A stretch of 64,000 nt of DNA from Nitratireductor soli (GTDB lineage Bacteria > Pseudomonadota > Alphaproteobacteria > Rhizobiales > Rhizobiaceae), in contig NZ_LFVY01000009.1 in NCBI RefSeq assembly GCF_001050155.1, positions 124,001-188,000 on the forward strand. The letters are read 5' to 3'. Shown piece after piece: positions 18,046-28,350 of the stretch. Both the position numbers and the translations under genes were made by a program. Every line of letters begins with the position of its first letter. Within the stretch, counting starts at the first letter, position 1. The notes below the pieces were generated by a model that made no database searches, was not told where the DNA came from, and saw only the letters and a program-made list of their open reading frames with translations.

Positions 18046-18672
18046 CTAGCGGGCGGTCGTCCAACCGAACCAGAGCGCAACCAGAGCCAGAAGCGCCGAA
18101 AGAACGCGCCGGGCGAGACGCTCGCGCCGCGGATCGTCCAGAAGCGGCTGCAATGCACCGGCCAGGATGACGATGGCCGCATGGATCAGCGTCGCGGCGG
18201 TGACGTAGATGCCGGTCAGAAGCATGGTTTGCGGCGTCAGGGGCCGGGTCGGGTCGATGAAGGTCGGCAGGACGGCGACGTAGAAGACCGCGGCCTTCGG
18301 GTTGAGCAGGTTCGTCACCAGCCCGCGCATGAAATGCGCGCCATCCGGCTTGTCGTTGCTGGCCACCACGTCGGTTCCCTGCCGCCAGCCGTCCCAGGCG
18401 AGATAGAGCAGGAACAGGATTCCGGCCCAGCGCAACCCCTCGTAGAGCGGCGGCGAGGCGTGGACCACCTCGGCCACGCCGAGGGCGGCAATGACGCCGA
18501 TGGCGCCCAGCCCGAGTGCCACGCCGGCCACCGTCGCAAACCCGGCGCGGCGGCCTTCCGATGCGGAAACCAGCGCCAGATAGGCCATGTTCGGGCCCGG
18601 TGTCAGCTCGATCAGCACCGAGGTCAGGGCGAAGGATGCGATCGTCGCAAGGTCGAGCCCGAGAAATGTCAT
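18046..18672 (-). CDS. LysE/RhtB-family amino-acid exporter
   Basis: A 208-residue inner-membrane protein with about six helices and the LysE signature near the start (LTSVLIELTPGPNMAYLALVS) plus GLVTNLLNPKAAVFYVAVLPTF in the fifth region. Members export basic or neutral amino acids, homoserine lactone or similar; the substrate is not readable. It ends just downstream of polA (4-base gap) on the same strand and is probably a separate function on the polA transcript. Confidence 0.9.
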   Translation of the reverse strand: MTFLGLDLATIASFALTSVLIELTPGPNMAYLALVSASEGRRAGFATVAGVALGLGAIGVIAALGVAEVVHASPPLYEGLRWAGILFLLYLAWDGWRQGTDVVASNDKPDGAHFMRGLVTNLLNPKAAVFYVAVLPTFIDPTRPLTPQTMLLTGIYVTAATLIHAAIVILAGALQPLLDDPRRERLARRVLSALLALVALWFGWTTAR

Positions 18673-18676
18673 GTGG

Positions 18677-21601
18677 TCAGTGGGCTTCGTCCCAATTGTC
18701 GGCGGCGCGCGCCTCCACCTGCAGCGGCACGGTCAGGGCGCGCGCCGGCAGGGCGGCGTTCTCCATCACGTGGCAGATGATGGGAATGGCCTTCTCGACC
18801 TTCTCGTTCGGCGCCTCGAAGATCAATTCGTCATGCACCTGCAGCAGCATCTTGACGTCGTCGAGCCCGGCGTTGAGCAGCGCCTCGTCCATGCGGGCCA
18901 TGGCGCGGCGAATGATGTCGGCGGCGGACCCCTGGATCGGCGCGTTGATCGCCGCGCGCTCGTTGAAGGCGCGCAATTGCGGGTTCGACGAGCGGATTTC
19001 CGGATAATGGGCGCGGCGGCCGAAGACCGTCTCGACATAACCGTTGGCGCGCGCCTGCGCCTTGGTGTCGTCCATGTAGTTCTTGATGCCGGGAAAGCGC
19101 TCGAAATAGCGCTTGATGTAGGCGCCGGCCTCTTCGCGCGGGATGGCGAGCTGGTTGGCCAGGCCAAAGGCCGAGATGCCGTAGATGATGCCGAAATTGA
19201 TCGCCTTGGCGCGGCGGCGCACCTCCGGCGGCATGCCCTCGACGGGCACGTCGAACATTTCCGAGGCCGTCATGGCGTGGATGTCGAGGCCGTCGGCGAA
19301 GGCCTTCTTCAGTTCAGGGATGTCGGCAACGTGAGCCAGCACGCGCAATTCGATCTGGCTGTAGTCGGCCGAGATCAGCTTGGTGCCCTCGGGCGCCACG
19401 AAGGCGGCGCGGATCTTGCGGCCTTCCGCCGTGCGGATCGGGATGTTCTGCAGGTTCGGTTCGGACGAAGAAAGCCGGCCTGTCGTGGTCGAGGCCATGG
19501 CATAGGAGGTGTGGACGCGCTTCGTCTGAGGATTGATGTAGCCGGGCAGGGCGTCCGTGTAGGTCGATTTGAGCTTCGTCACCTGGCGCCAGTCGACGAT
19601 CTTGCGCGGCAGCTCATGGCCGGCGGCAGCCAGATCCTCCAGCACCTGGGCCGATGTCGACCATTGGCCGGTTTTCGTCTTGCTGCCACCCGGCAGGCTC
19701 ATCTTGGCGAACAGGATTTCGCCGAGCTGTTTTGGCGAACCGATGGTGAAGCGCTCGCCGGCGAGCGCATAGATCTCATCCTCCATGCCGGCCGCCGTCT
19801 GGGCGAAATCACCCGACAGGCGCGACAGGATCTGCCGGTCGACCTCAATGCCGCGATGCTCCATGCGGCAGATGACCGGGATCAGCGGCCGCTCGAGGCG
19901 CTCGTAGACGCTCGTCAGGCCTTGGGCTGCCAGGCGCGGCTTCAACACCTGCCAGAGGCGCAGGGTGACGTCGGCATCCTCGGCGGCGTAGGCGGTGGCG
20001 CGCTCCAGATCGACCATGTCGAAGGTCACCTGCCCGCGCCCGGAGCCGGTCAGTTCCTTGTAGGGGATCGGCGTATGGCCGAGCCAGCGCTCCGACAGCG
20101 CGTCCATGCCGTGGCTGACCGTGCCGTGGCTGCCGGTGCCGGCGTCGAGCACGTAGGAAATCAGCATCGTGTCGTCGCAGCCGACGATCTCGACGCCGAG
20201 CCTGTACATCAGCAGCCAGTCATATTTGAGGTTCTGGCCGATCTTCAGCACCGACGGGTCGGCCATCACCTGCCGTATGGCATCGAGTGCGTCCTTTTCG
20301 GCAATCTGGCCGTCGATCATGCCGCCGCCCAGAAGATCGCCCGTGCCGTTCTTGTGGCTGAGCGGCACATAGGCCGCCCGGCCCGGCTGCGTCGCTAGTG
20401 AGAAGCCGCAGAGCTCGGCCTGCATCGGGTCGAGCGAGGTGGTTTCCGTATCGAAGGCGAGAATCCCGGTCTCATAGGCGTCGGCGATCCAGGCGCGCAG
20501 CGTGTCGAGGTCGCGGATGCAGACATAGGCGGCCCGGTCGAACACCTCGGCCGGGGCGGCTTCGGCGATCCTGGCGGCCAGCTTCTGCGGTGTCGATGCC
20601 GCATCGTCGGCTGTGGGCTCCGCCTTGGCGGTCGACGTGCCCATGTCCGGCCCGTGCGCGGCTTCACCCGTTTCAACCTGCACTTCCGTCGCCTCGATCT
20701 CGGCCACTTCGGCGCCCGTCGCCTCCGCCACCCGCCGGGTCAGCGTGGAAAACTCCATGGCCTTCAGGAAGCCGATCAGCTTCGGCCCGTCCGGCGGCGC
20801 CAACTCGAAGGTGTCGATCTGGAACTCGACCGGCGCATCGGTGCGCAGCCGCACCAGTTCGCGTGAGATGCGCGCTTTTTCGGCGAACTCGATCAGGTTC
20901 TCGCGGCGCTTGTTCTGCTTGATCTCGCCGGCGCGCGCCAGCAGCGTGTCGAGGTCGCCATATTCCTCCAGGAGTTGCGCCGCGGTCTTCGGGCCAATGC
21001 CCGGCACGCCCGGCACATTGTCGACGGAATCACCGGTCAGCGCCTGCAGGTCGATCATCTTTTCCGGCGGCACGCCCCATTTCTCGATCACCTCCGGCAC
21101 GCGAATTTCGCGGTCCTTCATCGGGTCGTACATGGAGACCGAGCCATCGACGAGCTGCATCAGATCCTTGTCGGAGGAGACGATGGTGGTCTCGCCGCCG
21201 GCTTCCGTGGCCAGCCGCGCATAGGTGGCGATCAGATCGTCGGCCTCGAAGCCGGGCAGCTCTATGCAGGGCAGGTCGAAGGCGCGGGTGGCCTCGCGGA
21301 TCAGGCCGAATTGCGGGATCAGGTCTTCCGGCGGTTCGGAGCGGTTGGCCTTGTACTCCGGGTACAGATCGTTGCGGAACGTCTTCGACGAATGGTCGAA
21401 AATCACCGCGAAATGGGTCGGCGTGACACCGACATCCGTGTCGCGGGCGCTCTGCAGCAGCTTCCACAGCATGTTGCAGAAACCGGCCACGGCGCCGACC
21501 GGCAGGCCGTCGGATTTGCGGGTCAGCGGGGGCAGCGCGTGATAGGCGCGAAAAATATAGCCCGAGCCGTCAATGAGGAAGAGATGATCGCCTTTTTTCA
21601 T
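18677..21601 (-). CDS. polA: DNA polymerase I
   Basis: The 974-residue protein has all three PolA domains. The 5' nuclease (1-~290) holds FLIDGSGYIFRAYHALPPL, ELPGFEADDLIATYA and SSDKDLMQL. The 3'-5' exonuclease (~370-560) keeps the acidic motif AFDTETTSLDP, so proofreading is likely retained. The polymerase domain (~600-974) has SADYSQIELRVLAHV, the O-helix RRRAKAINFGIIYGIS and QVHDELIFEAP. The start at 21601 (MKKGDHLFLIDGSG) fits other alphaproteobacteria; the open frame upstream is not conserved-looking. It fills gaps after Okazaki primer removal and in excision repair. Confidence 0.97.
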   Translation of the reverse strand: MKKGDHLFLIDGSGYIFRAYHALPPLTRKSDGLPVGAVAGFCNMLWKLLQSARDTDVGVTPTHFAVIFDHSSKTFRNDLYPEYKANRSEPPEDLIPQFGLIREATRAFDLPCIELPGFEADDLIATYARLATEAGGETTIVSSDKDLMQLVDGSVSMYDPMKDREIRVPEVIEKWGVPPEKMIDLQALTGDSVDNVPGVPGIGPKTAAQLLEEYGDLDTLLARAGEIKQNKRRENLIEFAEKARISRELVRLRTDAPVEFQIDTFELAPPDGPKLIGFLKAMEFSTLTRRVAEATGAEVAEIEATEVQVETGEAAHGPDMGTSTAKAEPTADDAASTPQKLAARIAEAAPAEVFDRAAYVCIRDLDTLRAWIADAYETGILAFDTETTSLDPMQAELCGFSLATQPGRAAYVPLSHKNGTGDLLGGGMIDGQIAEKDALDAIRQVMADPSVLKIGQNLKYDWLLMYRLGVEIVGCDDTMLISYVLDAGTGSHGTVSHGMDALSERWLGHTPIPYKELTGSGRGQVTFDMVDLERATAYAAEDADVTLRLWQVLKPRLAAQGLTSVYERLERPLIPVICRMEHRGIEVDRQILSRLSGDFAQTAAGMEDEIYALAGERFTIGSPKQLGEILFAKMSLPGGSKTKTGQWSTSAQVLEDLAAAGHELPRKIVDWRQVTKLKSTYTDALPGYINPQTKRVHTSYAMASTTTGRLSSSEPNLQNIPIRTAEGRKIRAAFVAPEGTKLISADYSQIELRVLAHVADIPELKKAFADGLDIHAMTASEMFDVPVEGMPPEVRRRAKAINFGIIYGISAFGLANQLAIPREEAGAYIKRYFERFPGIKNYMDDTKAQARANGYVETVFGRRAHYPEIRSSNPQLRAFNERAAINAPIQGSAADIIRRAMARMDEALLNAGLDDVKMLLQVHDELIFEAPNEKVEKAIPIICHVMENAALPARALTVPLQVEARAADNWDEAH

Positions 21602-21720
21602 GGCTGCTACGGGTAGCGCGATGGCTCCCGCCTGTCCATGGCAAAGGGGGCAAACCGGCGGTTTGCACGCCAATGTGCTGACAGCAACGGACGGTAGGTC
21701 AAACGTTGTGCGGCTAGCGC

Positions 21721-21846
21721 CGTGCGTGGTTCGACAGGCTCACCATGAGGGCGGTCGGGTTTGGCAGGGAACCTGATTCCAGGGCGTTGCAGACGGGCTT
21801 TGCAACCATACGCCTCCCCTCATGGTGAGCCTGTCGAACCACGCAC
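21721..21846. repeat. Long inverted repeat upstream of polA
   Basis: Two perfect 30-base arms, 21721-21751 and 21817-21846, are inverted and 65 bases apart (CGTGCGTGGTTCGACAGG... and ...CCTGTCGAACCACGCAC). This motif is a dispersed palindromic element seen widely in alphaproteobacteria and could form a cruciform or a long RNA hairpin. No gene is inside. Confidence 0.75.
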
Positions 21847-22243
21847 CGGGTCAATGCAATGGGCGTAGAGTATTGCGTCGTTTACGACGTTCGGACGCTA
21901 CACAAGGGCGCCCTATCTCATTGTTTTTGCGCAATTCCGGACGGAGAACGGATCCTCACTTCTCCTGGAACCGCTCTACCCATCACGTCTTTGTTACGAA
22001 CTTGTAATGCTTGTGCCCTTGAATCGCCACGTTCAAGCACAAAATATCAGGAAGCGGCAATTTTTCGCCGTGGTCCGGCCAAGGCTCGTCCCCCGCCTTT
22101 TCCGGACAAAATAGCGGCAGCCTCATCCCCCCTCTCCGGGCTGCCGCGGTGTTTCAAGCATGGCCGCCGTGGTATCCCCTCCACCACGGCGGCACTTGCG
22201 TTTGGTTCACGGGCCGTGTCGCCGCCTTGGGGCAGCTTCAATT
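21847..22243. repeat. Gene-free stretch with dispersed repeat, family C copy 2 (21911-21977)
   Basis: CGCAATTCCGGACGGAG and following bases to CTGGAACCGCTCT (21930-21977) form a second copy of the element at 9101-9173, preceded by the shared CTATCTCATTGTTTTT. The remainder up to the regulator stop at 22244 shows no convincing coding region. An open frame running through 21859-22590 crosses the repeat and lies opposite the regulator gene, so I do not accept it. Confidence 0.55.
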
Positions 22244-22672
22244 TCAACGCTTGCGCTTGCGGCCGTAGAGTTCCAGCCGGTGATGGACGATATCGTAGCC
22301 CAGCGAGCGGGCGATTTCTTCCTGCAGGGCCTCGATCTTGTTCGAATGGAATTCGATCACGTCGCCCGTGTCCATGTCGATCAGATGGTCGTGGTGTTCG
22401 CCGCCGGCCTGCTCGAAGCGGGCGCGACCGCCCTCGAAGGCGTGGCGGTGGATGGCGCCCATGCCTTCCAGCAGTTTCATCGTGCGGTAGACAGTCGACA
22501 GAGAAATGCTCGAATCGATCGCCGAGGCACGCTGGAATATTTCCATCGCGTCGGGATGATCCTCCGTGTCCGTCAGGATCTGCAGGATGATCTTGCGCGG
22601 CCGGGTGATCCTGATGCCTGCGCGGCGCATCTCGCGCTCGTAATCCGGCTTGCGGTTCTGGTGCTGATTCAT
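22244..22672 (-). CDS. Fur-family metal-responsive repressor, probably Mur type
   Basis: The 142-residue protein has the Fur layout: a winged helix (~15-85; [33 protein letters not shown]) then the dimerisation/metal domain with [19 protein letters not shown], which matches the His/Glu-rich metal site of the Fur/Mur group. There is no C-terminal CxxC pair, which argues against Zur with a structural zinc. Divergent from a sitABCD-like operon, it is most likely Mur, the manganese-responsive repressor of that operon in rhizobia. Fur (iron) remains possible. The start at 22672 gives the normal length. Confidence 0.8.
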   Translation of the reverse strand: MNQHQNRKPDYEREMRRAGIRITRPRKIILQILTDTEDHPDAMEIFQRASAIDSSISLSTVYRTMKLLEGMGAIHRHAFEGGRARFEQAGGEHHDHLIDMDTGDVIEFHSNKIEALQEEIARSLGYDIVHHRLELYGRKRKR

Positions 22673-22716
22673 AGCTCGACTATGCGTCAGATGACAATCA
22701 GTTGCAAAGATTCCAA

Positions 22717-22738
22717 GTATGCACCGCACGAGGCATAC
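22717..22738. promoter_or_regulatory. Inverted repeat near the Fur-family gene promoter
   Basis: GTATGC-N10-GCATAC (22717-22722 and 22733-22738) is a perfect 6+6 inverted repeat 45 bases upstream of the regulator start. A candidate autoregulatory site, by position only. Confidence 0.3.
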
Positions 22739-22777
22739 CCAGAAAATCCTTTCGCAGACTGGTCTGCCACTTTTTAA

Positions 22778-22792
22778 TGCAAATGATTTGCA
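22778..22792. promoter_or_regulatory. Candidate Mur/Fur operator of the sit operon
   Basis: TGCAAATGATTTGCA is a perfect 15-base palindrome. It lies 6 bases upstream of the putative -35 of sitA and resembles the TGCAAnT-type Mur-responsive sequences described before rhizobial sit genes. Confidence 0.6.
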
Positions 22793-22798
22793 ATAGCG

Positions 22799-22827
22799 TT
22801 GACGTGCTCCGGTTTTCGCTCTAACTT
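22799..22827 (+). promoter_or_regulatory. Putative sigma-70 promoter of sitABCD
   Basis: TTGACG (22799-22804), 17-base spacer, TAACTT (22822-22827). The transcript would start about 35 bases before sitA, whose ribosome-binding site is AGGGGAA at 22857. Confidence 0.5.
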
Positions 22828-22868
22828 CCGTCGTGTTGTTCCATTGCCATTTGCTTCAGGGGAAATTC

Positions 22869-23762
22869 ATGGGTTTAGCCAAGGGTCTGGCCGTTCTGCT
22901 CGTCGCGGCCTTTGCCGCGTCGCCGGCTTTCGCGCAGGACGAGCGCTTCAAGGCCGTCACCACATTCACCGTCATCGCCGATATGGCGCGCAACGTTGCC
23001 GGTGACGCCGCGGTGGTCGAATCGATCACCAAGCCGAATGCCGAGATCCACAATTACCAGCCCACTCCGGGCGACATCCTGCGGGCGCAGGATGCCGACC
23101 TGATCCTGTGGAACGGGCTCAACCTGGAGCTCTGGTTCGAACGCTTCTTCGGCAATCTGCGTGACGTGCCGAGCATCGTCGTGTCGGACGGCGTCGCGCC
23201 GATGGGTATTTCCGAGGGGCCTTACACCGGCAAGCCCAATCCGCATGCCTGGATGTCGCCGAGCGACGCGCTGATCTATGTCGACAACATCCGCGATGCG
23301 TTTTCCCAGCACGACCCGGAGAATGCCGAGACCTATGCGCGCAACGCCGAAGCCTACAAGGAGAAGATCAAGGCCACCGCCGAACCGATCCGCGCCCGTC
23401 TTGCGGCGGTGCCGGAGGCGCGGCGCGTGCTGGTCACCAGCGAGGGTGCCTTCAGCTATCTGGCGCGCGATTTCGATATGAAGGAATTGTACATCTGGCC
23501 GATCAACGCCGACCAGCAGGGCACCCCGCAGCAGGTGCGGCACGTCATCGATTCGATCCGTGCGGGTAATGCGCCCGCCGTGTTCAGCGAGAGCACGGTG
23601 TCGCCCGATCCGGCCCAGCAGGTGGCGCGTGAAACCGGGATCAAATATGGCGGCGTGCTGTATGTGGATTCGCTGAGCGACGCGGACGGCCCCGTGCCCA
23701 CCTATCTGGACCTTCTGCGCGTGACGAGCGAAACGATCGCCATAGGGCTGACCGGAGAATGA
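22869..23762 (+). CDS. sitA: Mn/Fe ABC transporter substrate-binding protein
   Basis: A 297-residue cluster A-I metal-binding protein: signal peptide ([22 protein letters not shown]), then conserved metal-ligand segments with His in [12 protein letters not shown], His in [21 protein letters not shown], Glu in [12 protein letters not shown] and Asp near the C-terminus ([11 protein letters not shown]). [14 protein letters not shown] is characteristic of the SitA/MntC branch rather than ZnuA (no His-rich loop). It captures Mn(II) or Fe(II) in the periplasm. The next gene overlaps by 4 bases. Confidence 0.9.
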   Translation: MGLAKGLAVLLVAAFAASPAFAQDERFKAVTTFTVIADMARNVAGDAAVVESITKPNAEIHNYQPTPGDILRAQDADLILWNGLNLELWFERFFGNLRDVPSIVVSDGVAPMGISEGPYTGKPNPHAWMSPSDALIYVDNIRDAFSQHDPENAETYARNAEAYKEKIKATAEPIRARLAAVPEARRVLVTSEGAFSYLARDFDMKELYIWPINADQQGTPQQVRHVIDSIRAGNAPAVFSESTVSPDPAQQVARETGIKYGGVLYVDSLSDADGPVPTYLDLLRVTSETIAIGLTGE

Positions 23763-24667
23763 ACGCGCCTGTCGTCAGAACCAGGCCTGCCGCCTCCGAG
23801 CCCGGTATCGACGTCCGTGATGTGACAGTCACCTACCGCAACGGGCACACCGCCCTGCATGACGCCAATTTTTCGATCCCGACGGGCACGATCACGGCGC
23901 TCGTCGGCGTCAACGGCAGCGGCAAGTCGACGCTGTTCAAGGCGATCATGGGTTTCGTGCCCGTCGCAAAGGGCAGCGTCTCGATCCTCGGCGCGCCGGC
24001 CGGCCGGGCGTTGAAGCGTAACGTCGTCGCCTATGTGCCGCAGGCCGAGGAGGTCGACTGGAATTTTCCGGTTCTGGTCGAGGACGTGGTGATGATGGGC
24101 CGCTATGGCCATATGAACTTCCTGCGCTGGCCGCGTCCGGCCGACCGCGCCATGGTCGATGCCGCGCTGGAGCGCGTCGGCATGGCCGACTACCGCAAGC
24201 GGCAGATCGGCGAGCTTTCCGGCGGGCAGAAGAAGCGTGTCTTCCTCGCCCGTGCGCTGGCCCAGGAAGGGCGGGTGATCCTGCTCGACGAGCCGTTCAC
24301 CGGCGTCGATGTCCGGACGGAGGAATCGATCATCGCCCTGCTGCGCGCGCTGCGCGACGAAGGGCATGTCATCCTCGTCTCGACGCACAATCTCGGCAGT
24401 GTGCCACGCTTCTGCGACCGAGCGGTGCTGATCAACCGCACGGTTCTCGCCGCCGGACCGACTGCGGAGGTGTTCACCCACGCCAATCTGGAGAAAGCCT
24501 TCGGCGGCGTGCTGCGTCAGTTCACGTTGGGCGGTGCGGAGCTGCATGAGGATGCCGAGCAGGATACGCGGCGCGTCACCGTGTTGACCGACGACGAACG
24601 ACCCTTCGTCATCTATGGCGAGGGTGAGAACGGCACATCACCGGAAAAGGGAAAGCAGAAGCCATGA
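23759..24667 (+). CDS. sitB: Mn/Fe ABC transporter ATPase
   Basis: The 302-residue ATPase has Walker [10 protein letters not shown] (~50), Q-loop in [20 protein letters not shown] (a W-N-F-P signature seen in metal ABC ATPases), signature [15 protein letters not shown] and Walker [14 protein letters not shown] ~40-residue C-terminal extension follows the ATPase core. It powers import with SitC and SitD. It overlaps both neighbours by 4 bases, so the operon is translationally coupled. Confidence 0.93.
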   Translation: MNAPVVRTRPAASEPGIDVRDVTVTYRNGHTALHDANFSIPTGTITALVGVNGSGKSTLFKAIMGFVPVAKGSVSILGAPAGRALKRNVVAYVPQAEEVDWNFPVLVEDVVMMGRYGHMNFLRWPRPADRAMVDAALERVGMADYRKRQIGELSGGQKKRVFLARALAQEGRVILLDEPFTGVDVRTEESIIALLRALRDEGHVILVSTHNLGSVPRFCDRAVLINRTVLAAGPTAEVFTHANLEKAFGGVLRQFTLGGAELHEDAEQDTRRVTVLTDDERPFVIYGEGENGTSPEKGKQKP

Positions 24668-25539
24668 GCGCATATCTGCTCGAGCCGTTCGCCTATGGCT
24701 ACATGGTCAACGCCATGTGGGTCAGCGCGCTGGTTGGCGGCGTCTGCGCCTTCCTGTCCGCCTATCTGATGCTCAAGGGCTGGTCGCTGATCGGCGATGC
24801 GCTGTCGCACTCCATCGTCCCCGGGGTTGCCGGCGCCTACATGCTCGGCCTGCCATTCTCCCTCGGCGCCTTTTTCGCCGGCGGCCTGGCGGCCGGCGCC
24901 ATGTTCTTCCTCAACCAGCGCACCAAGCTGCGCGAGGATGCCATCATCGGCCTGATCTTCACCTCCTTCTTTGGCCTCGGGCTGTTCATGGTCTCGCTGT
25001 CGCCGGCGGCGGTGAACATCCAGACCATCGTGCTTGGCAACATCCTGGCCATCACGCCGGGCGACACGCTGCAGCTCGTTGTCATTTCAGGCGTCACGCT
25101 GGCCGTTCTGGCGGTCAAGTGGAAGGACCTGATGGTCGCCTTCTTCGACGAGAACCATGCACGCTCCATCGGCCTCAATCCCGGCCGGCTGCGGCTGATC
25201 TTCTTCACGCTGCTCAGCGCCTGCACGGTGGCGGCGATGCAGACGGTCGGCGCCTTCCTCGTCATCGCCATGGTGGTGACGCCGGGGGCGACGGCCTATC
25301 TGCTGACCGATCGCTTTCCGCGGCTGATCGGCATCGCCGTCGCCATCGGCTCCCTGTCCAGCCTGGTCGGCGCCTATGCCAGCTATTTCCTCGACGGCGC
25401 CACCGGCGCCATCATCGTCGTCCTGCAGACGCTGGCCTTCCTCACGGCCTTCTTCCTGGCGCCGAAGCATGGATTCCTCGCCGCGCGCAAGCGCGCCCGT
25501 GCGGCCCTGGAAGCCCCGATGCGGGAGGCTGGCGCATGA
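24664..25539 (+). CDS. sitC: Mn/Fe ABC transporter permease 1
   Basis: A 291-residue ABC-3-family permease with eight or so helices ([41 protein letters not shown] at the start; [23 protein letters not shown] as the cytoplasmic loop contacting the ATPase). It overlaps sitB and sitD by 4 bases each. Confidence 0.92.
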   Translation: MSAYLLEPFAYGYMVNAMWVSALVGGVCAFLSAYLMLKGWSLIGDALSHSIVPGVAGAYMLGLPFSLGAFFAGGLAAGAMFFLNQRTKLREDAIIGLIFTSFFGLGLFMVSLSPAAVNIQTIVLGNILAITPGDTLQLVVISGVTLAVLAVKWKDLMVAFFDENHARSIGLNPGRLRLIFFTLLSACTVAAMQTVGAFLVIAMVVTPGATAYLLTDRFPRLIGIAVAIGSLSSLVGAYASYFLDGATGAIIVVLQTLAFLTAFFLAPKHGFLAARKRARAALEAPMREAGA

Positions 25540-26429
25540 GCGCGTTGCTCGACAATCCGCTGTTGCCGTTCGCCTTTCCGTTCATGCAGCACGCCTTCAT
25601 CATCTCCGTGCTGATCGCCGCGCCGATGGCCTTGCTTTCCTGCTTCCTGGTGCTGAAGGGCTGGTCGCTGATGGGCGATGCGGTCAGCCATGCGGTGCTG
25701 CCCGGCGTGGTGATCGCCTATATCGTCGGCCTGCCTCTGGCGATCGGGGCCTTCGCCGCCGGCATGACCTGCGTCGTCGGCATCGGCTATCTGAAGGAGA
25801 ACAGCCGGGTCAAGGAAGACACGATCATGGGCGTGGTCTTCTCCGGCATGTTCGCGCTCGGCCTGCTGCTCTACACGAAGATCCGCACCGACGTGCATCT
25901 CGATCACATCCTGTTCGGCGACATGCTCGGCGTTTCGTGGGGAGACATCGCGCAAACCGGCATCATCGCCCTGGTGGTCTGCACGGCGATCATGCTGTTT
26001 CGCCGCGACCTGCTGCTGCACGCCTTCGATCCGCAGCACGCGCAGGCGATCGGCCTGCCGGTCAGGGCGCTGCATTACGGGCTCCTGGCGATCCTGTCGC
26101 TGAGCATCGTTGCGGCGCTGGCGGCGGTCGGCATCATCCTGGCGATCGCCATGCTGATCGGCCCGGGCGCGGTGGCCTTCCTGCTCGCCCGCCGCTTCGA
26201 CCGCATGCTGCTCGTCAGCCTGGCGGTGGGGCTTTTCGCCTCGTTCTTCGGGGTCTATCTGAGCTTCTTCCTCGACAGCGCACCGGCGCCGACCATCGTG
26301 CTCCTGATGACCTGCATGTTCATCGCGGCGTTCGTCTATACGCTCAGCCGCAGCGCGCGGGAGGATGCGGGCAGACAAGCAAGCGTTGACGCTGCCCCTC
26401 GCCCCCCTGCCGGGACCCTCTCCCCGTAA
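25536..26429 (+). CDS. sitD: Mn/Fe ABC transporter permease 2
   Basis: A 297-residue second ABC-3-family permease, clearly related to SitC (CFLVLKGWSLMGDAVSHAVLPGVV; RRDLLLHAFDPQHAQAIGLPV loop). Two different permeases identify the four-gene SitABCD type rather than three-gene ZnuABC. The last ~10 codons and the TAA stop fall in a CCCTCTCCCCGT stem-loop repeat, so the C-terminal tail is repeat-derived. Confidence 0.92.
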   Translation: MSALLDNPLLPFAFPFMQHAFIISVLIAAPMALLSCFLVLKGWSLMGDAVSHAVLPGVVIAYIVGLPLAIGAFAAGMTCVVGIGYLKENSRVKEDTIMGVVFSGMFALGLLLYTKIRTDVHLDHILFGDMLGVSWGDIAQTGIIALVVCTAIMLFRRDLLLHAFDPQHAQAIGLPVRALHYGLLAILSLSIVAALAAVGIILAIAMLIGPGAVAFLLARRFDRMLLVSLAVGLFASFFGVYLSFFLDSAPAPTIVLLMTCMFIAAFVYTLSRSAREDAGRQASVDAAPRPPAGTLSP

Positions 26430-26441
26430 ACGGGGCGAGGG
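26416..26441. repeat. Stem-loop repeat overlapping the sitD stop codon
   Basis: CCCTCTCCCCGT (26416-26427) with ACGGGGCGAGGG (26430-26441, one mismatch) flanks two A residues. The core is shared with 7217-7242. It may act as a terminator or mRNA-stabilising element between the convergent sitD and ridA genes. Confidence 0.6.
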
Positions 26442-26475
26442 GGTTGTCTGGAACGATGCCGGCAGACGGAAATCG

Positions 26476-26883
26476 TCAGTCCGGCAGGACTGCCGTCGCC
26501 TCGATCTCCACCTTCGCCTGGTCCTCGATCAGCGCCGTCACCTGCACCACGCTCATGGGCGGAAAGTTGCGGCCCATCACGGCGCGATAGGCTTCGCCCA
26601 GTTCGCGCAGGCGGCTCGTGTAGGCCTGCTTGTCGGTGATGAACCAGGTGAGCCGCACCACATGCTCGGGGCCGCCGCCGGCCTCCTGCAGAAGGGCGGC
26701 GATGTTTTCCAGCGCCTGGCGCACCTGGCCGATGAAATCGTCGGTCTCGAAGACCTGATCGCCGGTCCAGCCGATCTGCCCGCCCAGGAAGACGGTGCGC
26801 CCCCGCGTGACCATGCCGTTGGAATAGCCCCGGGCGGGGGCCCAGTCGGCCGGCTGGAGAACTTGGTGAACGGGAGCGGTCAT
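26476..26883 (-). CDS. RidA/YjgF-family enamine/imine deaminase-like protein
   Basis: The 135-residue protein has the RidA fold pattern: NGMVTRGRTVFLGGQIGWTGD, ETDDFIGQVRQALENIAALLQEAGG, VVRLTWFITDKQAY and a C-terminal PPMSVVQVTALIEDQAKVEIEATAVLP. The usual catalytic Arg region is replaced by V-Q-V-T-A-L, so it belongs to a non-archetypal subgroup. It is the last gene of the 39.6-26.5 kb minus-strand series, 34 bases after livF. Relatives hydrolyse enamine/imine intermediates, which would fit removal of the amino group of an aminobenzoate-derived intermediate; that role is inference. Confidence 0.85.
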   Translation of the reverse strand: MTAPVHQVLQPADWAPARGYSNGMVTRGRTVFLGGQIGWTGDQVFETDDFIGQVRQALENIAALLQEAGGGPEHVVRLTWFITDKQAYTSRLRELGEAYRAVMGRNFPPMSVVQVTALIEDQAKVEIEATAVLPD

Positions 26884-26917
26884 GGTCTTTCCTTCGTACT
26901 GTCAAACTGAGGCGTGA

Positions 26918-27600
<683 letters not shown>

Positions 27601-27604
<4 letters not shown>

Positions 27605-28350
27605 GCGCCTTCTCCCAGATAGGCTTCGCGGACCGCCGGGTGATTGCGGATTTCATCGACCGTGCCCGTGGCGATGATGCGCCCGTAGACCAGAACGGAA
27701 ATGCGGTCGGCCAGGGCGAAGACGGCGTCCATGTCGTGCTCGACGAGCAGGATCGGCGCTTCCTGGCGCAATGTGGCGAGGAAGCTTGTCAGCGCCTGCG
27801 AGCCTTCCGGTCCCATGCCGGCCATCGGCTCGTCGAGCAGGAAGGCCTTCGCACCCAGCGCCAGGGCGATGGCGATCTCCAATTGCCGGCGCTCGCCATG
27901 CGACAGCTCGGCGGCTGGAATGTCGGCCCGGTCGGCCAGGCCGACGCGCGCCAGCGCTTCGCGGGCGGGCTCGGTCAGGCTGGTGTCGCGCATCACCGGG
28001 CGGAAGAAGCGGAAGCTCGATCCGGCGCGCGCCTGCACCGCCAGCATGACGTTGCGCAGGGCGGAGAATTCCGGCGCCAGCGACGACACCTGAAAGGTGC
28101 GGCCCATGCCGAGCCGCGCGCGCGCGGCCATGTCGAGCGGCTTGACGTCTTGGCCGGCGAAGCGGATGTCGCCGCTGTCGGGCTTCAGCGATCCGGCAAT
28201 CTGGTGGATCAACGTCGATTTGCCGGCGCCATTGGGACCGATCAGCGCGTGAATCTCGCCCGGCAGCAATGTGAGGCTGACGCCATCCGTCGCCTGCAGC
28301 GCGCCGAAGCTCTTGCGCAGATCGCGGATTTCCAGGATGGGCTCAGCCAT
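27601..28350 (-). CDS. livG: Branched-chain-type ABC transporter ATPase LivG
   Basis: The 249-residue ATPase has Walker A GPNGAGKST, signature LSHGERRQLEIAIAL and Walker B AFLLDEPMAGMGPEG, with the LivG-type C-terminus (VREAYLGEGA). It overlaps livM by 8 bases and livF by 4. The start at 28350 (MAEPILEIRDLRKSFG) is preferred; a six-residue longer form is possible. Confidence 0.92.

Noticed and set aside
21859-22590. Open frame through the repeat region and across the Fur-family gene
   Set aside because: It traverses a dispersed repeat and then runs antisense to a well-supported regulator; codon use is not protein-like.
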